A DNA stretch of 64,000 nt. Origin: Rutpela maculata. Taxonomy: Eukaryota; Arthropoda; Insecta; Coleoptera; Cerambycidae. The stretch lies in the NCBI GenBank assembly GCA_936432065.2, contig OW386285.2:174387984-174451983 (forward strand), given 5' to 3'. Every line of letters starts with the position of its first letter. Within the stretch, counting starts at the first letter, position 1. Below, in pieces: positions 46,501-52,830 of this stretch. The notes under the pieces were generated by a model. The model was given only the letters and a program-made list of their open reading frames with translations, searched no databases and was not told the origin of the DNA. A program made the translations under genes and the position numbers.

Positions 46501-49500
46501 GAACCAGGCAGAAATTTTAATAATAGCTGCGTAATACTCTTAAATCTTAAGAAACACATATTTTTGAGGTTAGCTGTGACGTCACATGCAGATGCCCTAT
46601 AGATGTGACGCATGCGCGTCTTGTAGGCAACGCAGCAGCTACGAAACAATTTTATCTTTGTCGTATGCATTCTTTATTTCTTTTCAGTTATCATGACGTC
46701 ACAAGAGCAGTGTCTTACGTTTGGAAAAAAACTAAGCAAGTAAATAAATTCATACCTGCTCGAAAATGTTGGGTAAAAAAAAATTTCAAAAGCAAATGTT
46801 CAATATATTAAATGATGAACAGAATCGTGTAAAAAAAATTCGTTTCACCGTTCAAAGTGGTTTTAATTGAAAATAAAAAAAACAAAATTTTTATAACTTT
46901 TTTATTAACAATTTAAAAAAAAATCCATTTCTCTGAAACGAATGTTTATATTTTTCTGAGTAAATAGAAAAAAAAATTTTTAAATTCGTTAACTTTTCAG
47001 CACGCTATGATTTTTTAAAGTTGTACATATCATCCCTTAATTTCTAACCGGCCTAACTCCGTTAATTTTAGTAATACCAAAAAAAGTCTAGAGATCATTT
47101 TTATATAAAATTTCATGCTTTACAATTTTTGTTTGAAACTTTTTTTACTAGCTTTTACACATTTTGAGTAATTTTGAAAAAACTCTTTATTATATTTTTT
47201 TTCACCCCTTCCCGGGGGTTCAGAAAAAAATTTCTTTCATTAATCGTGTTCTAGTACATCAAAGTAACTTATATCAAAAATTCAAGTATTTACCTCAAAA
47301 TTTTGATTTGCCGACTTATTTAATTGGACTAAGGAATAAATATCTGTAAATTGATTTTTTTTATTGAGCAAAATATTAAAATAACGATATAACCTGTCGC
47401 ATACCTATAAATATTAAATTAGTCTGGCTTTTACATACACTACTTTGAGTGCTGTATAAATTTCAGGATTTATCAAACACCTAAAATACCCCTTCATAAT
47501 ACAATTTAGGATCTTCTGTCTATACACCGCAAATGATCAAAATGCTTGGCAATATTTTTTATTTATTTAAAAGGGCATCAAATTTAACATATTTTAACAT
47601 TTGTACCTTTACATTGCATATTTTTTCAAATAGAGTTTTTTGCAATTTTCAAAATTTAGATGTGGACTACAAACCATTGCCAGCCTGCCGTCGATATCTC
47701 CTTCAGATAATATAAAAACATCATTTTAGAAAGTTACAGCTTTTATCAAAGTCAAATCGTTCAACAGCTCTTAGACTAATCTACCTCATAGGAGTGCTAT
47801 AAATGGTAATACAGCATCCATAATGTAGATAGATATAGACCAAATTTGCATAAATTGAGCAAATGCACAACCGATTCTGCACCCGACAACCGGTTCTGCA
47901 GTTGGTAATAGCTAAATCCGACTTCCAAGTACAGATAGCTGGGTTACAGGAGTTGCTACCCTCTCAGCTACACCAAGGTATTACTTAATAAAGTATATAA
48001 TGATACACATAATATAATATTCTGATAAGTTACAATAAATCCCTTGATATCAGCCTTAAATCTGGGTGAATTTAATAAAGTTAATAAGCCCGGTACTTAT
48101 AGAACACCATACAGAAATTTTATCGTTAAACACTATGTTTTTTATATAATTAGTAGTAAACAGTGGCGGCTGGTGAAATTTCAATATTTTTTTTCTCGTC
48201 TGTGGCGCATGGGACCCATACGAAACTTGGGAAATAACATCTAGAGAAGCACTTCTTTAATGACCCCTAAAAAATTTTGAAAAAGCAGTTTGCGAAAAAA
48301 TTTTTGAAAATTCGCTAGCCTCCCCTGGGTCTAGGGACCCCTGTTTACTTTTATTTTTTTTTGTCATATGCATTTGACTTTTCATAAAAATGCATCGACA
48401 GATTTTGGAGTTTGTGAAAATATTTTCATTACTAACTGATATACAACGAATTGAAATATTGTAATTTGTTAAATTGTAAATTACAAAATTTCAATTCATT
48501 GTATTTCAGTTAGTAATGAAAATATTTTCACAAACTCTAAAATCTGTCGATGCATTTTTATGAAAAGTCAAATGCATATGACAAAAAAAAATAAAAGTAA
48601 ACAGGGGTCCCTAGACCCAGGGGAGGCTAGCAAATTTTCAAAAATTTTTTCGCAAACTGCTTTTTCAAAATTTTTTAGGGGTCATTAGAGAAGTGCTTCT
48701 CTAGATGTAATTTCCCAAATTTCGTATGGGTCCCATGCGCCACAGACGAGAAAAAAAATATTGAAATTTCACCAGCCGCCGCTGGTAGTAAAGATGGCTA
48801 ATGGGCAGGTGGTTAGCTCAGAGCTCTCTGACAATAAAAGTGAAGAAAGTGGCAAAAATCAGTGTGCTTTCTGTAAAAGTGTTGCAGCTAGTGGTGTCAA
48901 ATGTAGTGCTTGTAATAAAATGTACCACAATTCTTGTGCAACTAGAGTTGTTGGATTAGAAATAATTGGAAGAGGGATTGTTGATTGCTGCAGAAAAAAC
49001 AGTAATCAGTCAAATTTACAAGAGCATAATATAACTCCAACTGATTCTCCTAGTGAAGGTCAGTTAGAAGTAATTTATTTAAAACAATTATTAGAAGAAA
49101 GAAATACAGTAATTTGTGAATTAAGAAATGTTATAAAATATCAAGAACAAGTTATTGATATGTTAAAAGATAAGAAGGATGAGAAAAAGCAATCTACTCT
49201 AAATAAAAACTTTTCAGTATAAAAAAGAGGAGATAACATGAATTTACTTATCCGGACAACAATAAAGTAGACAACCAACACAGCACTGCTGAAAATGGGA
49301 CAAAAATAGGGACAACAACTTATGCTCAGATTTCTGCCTCTCAGGTAAGAACTGCTGTAAATAATGCTCTTGAATCTTCACAACCAGAAGGAACATTCAA
49401 AACAGTCTCTTACAAAAGACAGAACACATCTAGAGTTAACAGAGGTACTGCAATTTTACCTGAGGAAGAATTATTTAAAAGTTCACCTAGCAAAATGTGG

Positions 49501-52500
49501 TTATACATAGGTAAAGTTAAGAAGGATGTAAATACTGAAATTGTTAGAAAATATATAAAAACAAAGGCGTCCATAAAAAATGAGGACCAACTGATGGTTG
49601 AACAATTAAATACAGTCGGGCATTTAAACTCATTTAAGGTAGGACTCAATTATCAATACTTCGGTTTGATTAACTCTACCGATTTTTGGTCAGATGGAAC
49701 GATCTTCAGGAGATTTAATTTCAAAAAGAAGCTTGCAGCAATTCCAGCGGAACAGCAAAATTGGGAGCAAGGTACAGAAAAATCAGAAAGTTATGATGTA
49801 GGTAATGGGCAGGTTAATACCAATGATAAAAATTTTCTGAAAGTTGTCAACAGTCAGTCTATAAAATAGAAGGAATAACTATTTACTACCAAAATGTTAA
49901 TGGCCTGCGTACAAAAATACCAGAACTTATTAAGAATATACCTATTACTAATAATGACATATTAATTATTATGGAAACATCATTATCTACAGACATTCAC
50001 AGTTCTGAACTGGGGTTCGTTAACTACAATGTTCTAAGAAGAGATCGTGACCTGGAACTCACAGGGAAAATGCGCGGTGGAGGTGTCTTAGTGGCTGTTC
50101 ATAAGAAATTTAGTGCTCACGTTATTGCCTACGATTATGGTAATGCTCAGAAAAAATTTGAAGAATTATAGTTATCAATTAACCTGGGGAAACAAAAATT
50201 AATTTTATGTGCGGTGTATATACCGCCGCAGTCTAGTCAAGAGAGTTATCATTTACACTGTGATGCTACTGAACACATGGCCACAGAATTTAGTGATTCG
50301 TTAATACTCACAGTAGGGGATTATAATCTACCTGACATAACCTGGTGCAATGACCATCTTGGTTTTTCTACTTCAGGTCATAACCTGGCTGCAGAAAGTC
50401 TATTAGAATCATTTTCTTATCTGAATTTGTATCAACATAATAATATTGCTAACACTAATAATGTTATTTTAGATCTAGTTTTTTCTACCAGCTCTAATAT
50501 TATTATTACATGTGCAAATGAAGCTCTGGTTAAATGTGACAGACATCACCCAGCATTAAATATTAATGTTCAATGTGATGTGCCAGTTCAGAGTTTGGAT
50601 TATGAGGAGTTTGTTTATGACTTCAAGAACTGTGATTACAATGTCATTAATAATTTTCTTTTAAACTTAGACTGGGATGACATCCTTCATGTAGAAATTG
50701 AGAGTGCTGTTGATCTATTTTATGTATATCTGTATCGATGTATTGACATTTTTGTTCCCAAAATTAAATTAAAAAGTAATTTTAAATTTCCCATATGGTT
50801 TGATGCAAATTTAAAACAAAATATAAAAGCAAAACGAAGTGCACATAAACAATATAAAAGTTCAAAATCTCAAGATGATTACAACACGTTTAGTCAATTA
50901 AGAGCTTTGTGTAAAGAACAATCGGAAATTTGTTATAATAAGTATATCAATAAAGTCGAAAATAGTATTATGTCTGACCCGAGAAATTTTTGGGATTATA
51001 TACGTATTAAACATAAAGATGATATTCCTTTGTATTATTATGACGAAATAGCCTCTGATGGAGAATCAATTGCAAATTTATTTGCACAACACTTTTCTTC
51101 AGTTTATAATGACCCTATCGACAATGATACAGTAAATTTATTGGACTACAGTCTCTCATCTATTAATATTAGTGGAATATATATAGGAATTACAGAGGTT
51201 TTAGAGAAATTAAACAATATTGATATTAGAAAGGGCCCTGGGCCTGATGAAATAGCAGCATATTTTTTAAAAAGTTGTGCATTTGCTTTGTCTAGGCCAT
51301 TGTGGATTCTGTTTAATAAATCAGTGTCCTCTGGAGTATTTCCAGAAGTTTGGAAAAAATCTTATGTGGTTCCCATATGTAAAAAAGCAGGTGATAAAAA
51401 CTCAGTTCTGAATTATAGACCAATAACGAAAATTTCCCAGATTCCAAAAATTTTAGAGTCCTTAGTTAATGATTACTTAAAAATCCAATTGAAAAACGTT
51501 ATCAGTACAAACCAACATGGTTTTTCTCAAGGACGTTCGATCAGTACTAATTTATTGCTATATGAAAACTATATTCTCAACGCCCTAGAAAAAGGAAACT
51601 GTGTAGATGCAATCTACACAGACTTCTCCAAGGCATTTGACAAGGTAGATCATTTGCTCCTAATAAATGTGCTTTCTCATTATATCAGTAGTAAGTTATT
51701 ATTATGGCTTCAATCGTATCTTAATAATCGAACACAAACAGTAAAAATGAAAAGTTTTTTTTTCCACTATAATAAAAGTAACCTCTGGAGTGCTGCAAGG
51801 GGCACATTTAGCTCCATTGTTGTTTAACCTCTTTATCAACGATGTTGAGAACTGTTTTGTGCATAGTATGGTATTACTGTATGCCGATGACTTAAAGATC
51901 GTATTTGAAATAAAGGATAGTGTATCATCCCTGGAACTTCAGGAAAACCTTGATCGGTTTGATGTCTGGTGTTCTCAGAAAAATATGGTGTTGAATACTG
52001 ATAAATGCAAATATATACAATTTGGTAAAGGAAACTGTAATTCTCCCAATGCATACTTTATTAGAAATGCACCAATTGAAAATGTTAACTTAATAAAAGA
52101 CTTGGGAATATATTTTGACTCTAAACTTAATTTCCATCACCATATAGATTACATATGCAACAAGGCGCTGAAGACTCTCGGTTTTATCAAGAGGAGTACA
52201 AAAGATTTCACTAATATATGTGCAATTAAAGCCCTATATATTAGTTATGTTAGATCATGCGTAGAAAATTGTAGCAGTGTATGGGCACCTTATTTTCAAA
52301 CACATGTAAATAAAGTAGAAAGGGTCCAAAAACGTTTTTTACGTTTTATATCTTTTAAAATGGGTATACCAAGTGAAATGATGGCATATGACTTTATATT
52401 GTCTAAGTTAAATATCCAAAGTCTTGAAAAACGTAGATACAATGCCGATGTTATCCTAGTCTATAAATTGTGTAATAATTATATTGACTGCCCTGATTTG

Positions 52501-52787
52501 TTAGCATTAATAAACTTTCATACTCCACAAAGACAACTTCGCGTGTAGCTTTGTTCTGGAACATCACAGAACACTTTATGGGATGAATAATCCTATTAAT
52601 AGAATGATGTGTAACTGTAATAAAATTAATTTGGATTTTTTTAATACTAGTCTTAATGTTCTTAAAAAATATTTGTGCAATAGTTAATGTGATGTAATCT
52701 TATATTTGTAGTATTGTTGTTATATTTAATTGTTTATACATTTTTTGTATGTTTATTTCAGTATTTTTGTACTATTGGGGGCATCCC

Positions 52788-52830
<43 letters not shown>

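Larger units (their letters stand above)
41371..47331. mobile_element. Large nested foldback (palindromic) element, about 6 kb
   Basis: The left arm starts TAGTCCAATTAAATAAG and the right arm ends CTTATTTAATTGGACTA. The arms pair over nearly their whole length: 41,371-42,120 with 46,600-47,331, 42,340-42,730 with 46,220-46,600, 43,836-44,354 with 45,742-46,215. AAGGA occurs on both sides (41,366 and 47,331), or else a TA duplication. The left arm is longer by a 1.1-kb palindromic insert. The loop (44,355-45,741) holds two more palindromes. No transposase was seen. A piece of the same arm is at 1,985-2,125. Confidence 0.8.

Noticed and set aside
41371..47331. Considered as a CRISPR-like or satellite array
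   Set aside because: There are no short regular direct repeats with spacers. The structure is inverted arms, and the genome is eukaryotic.
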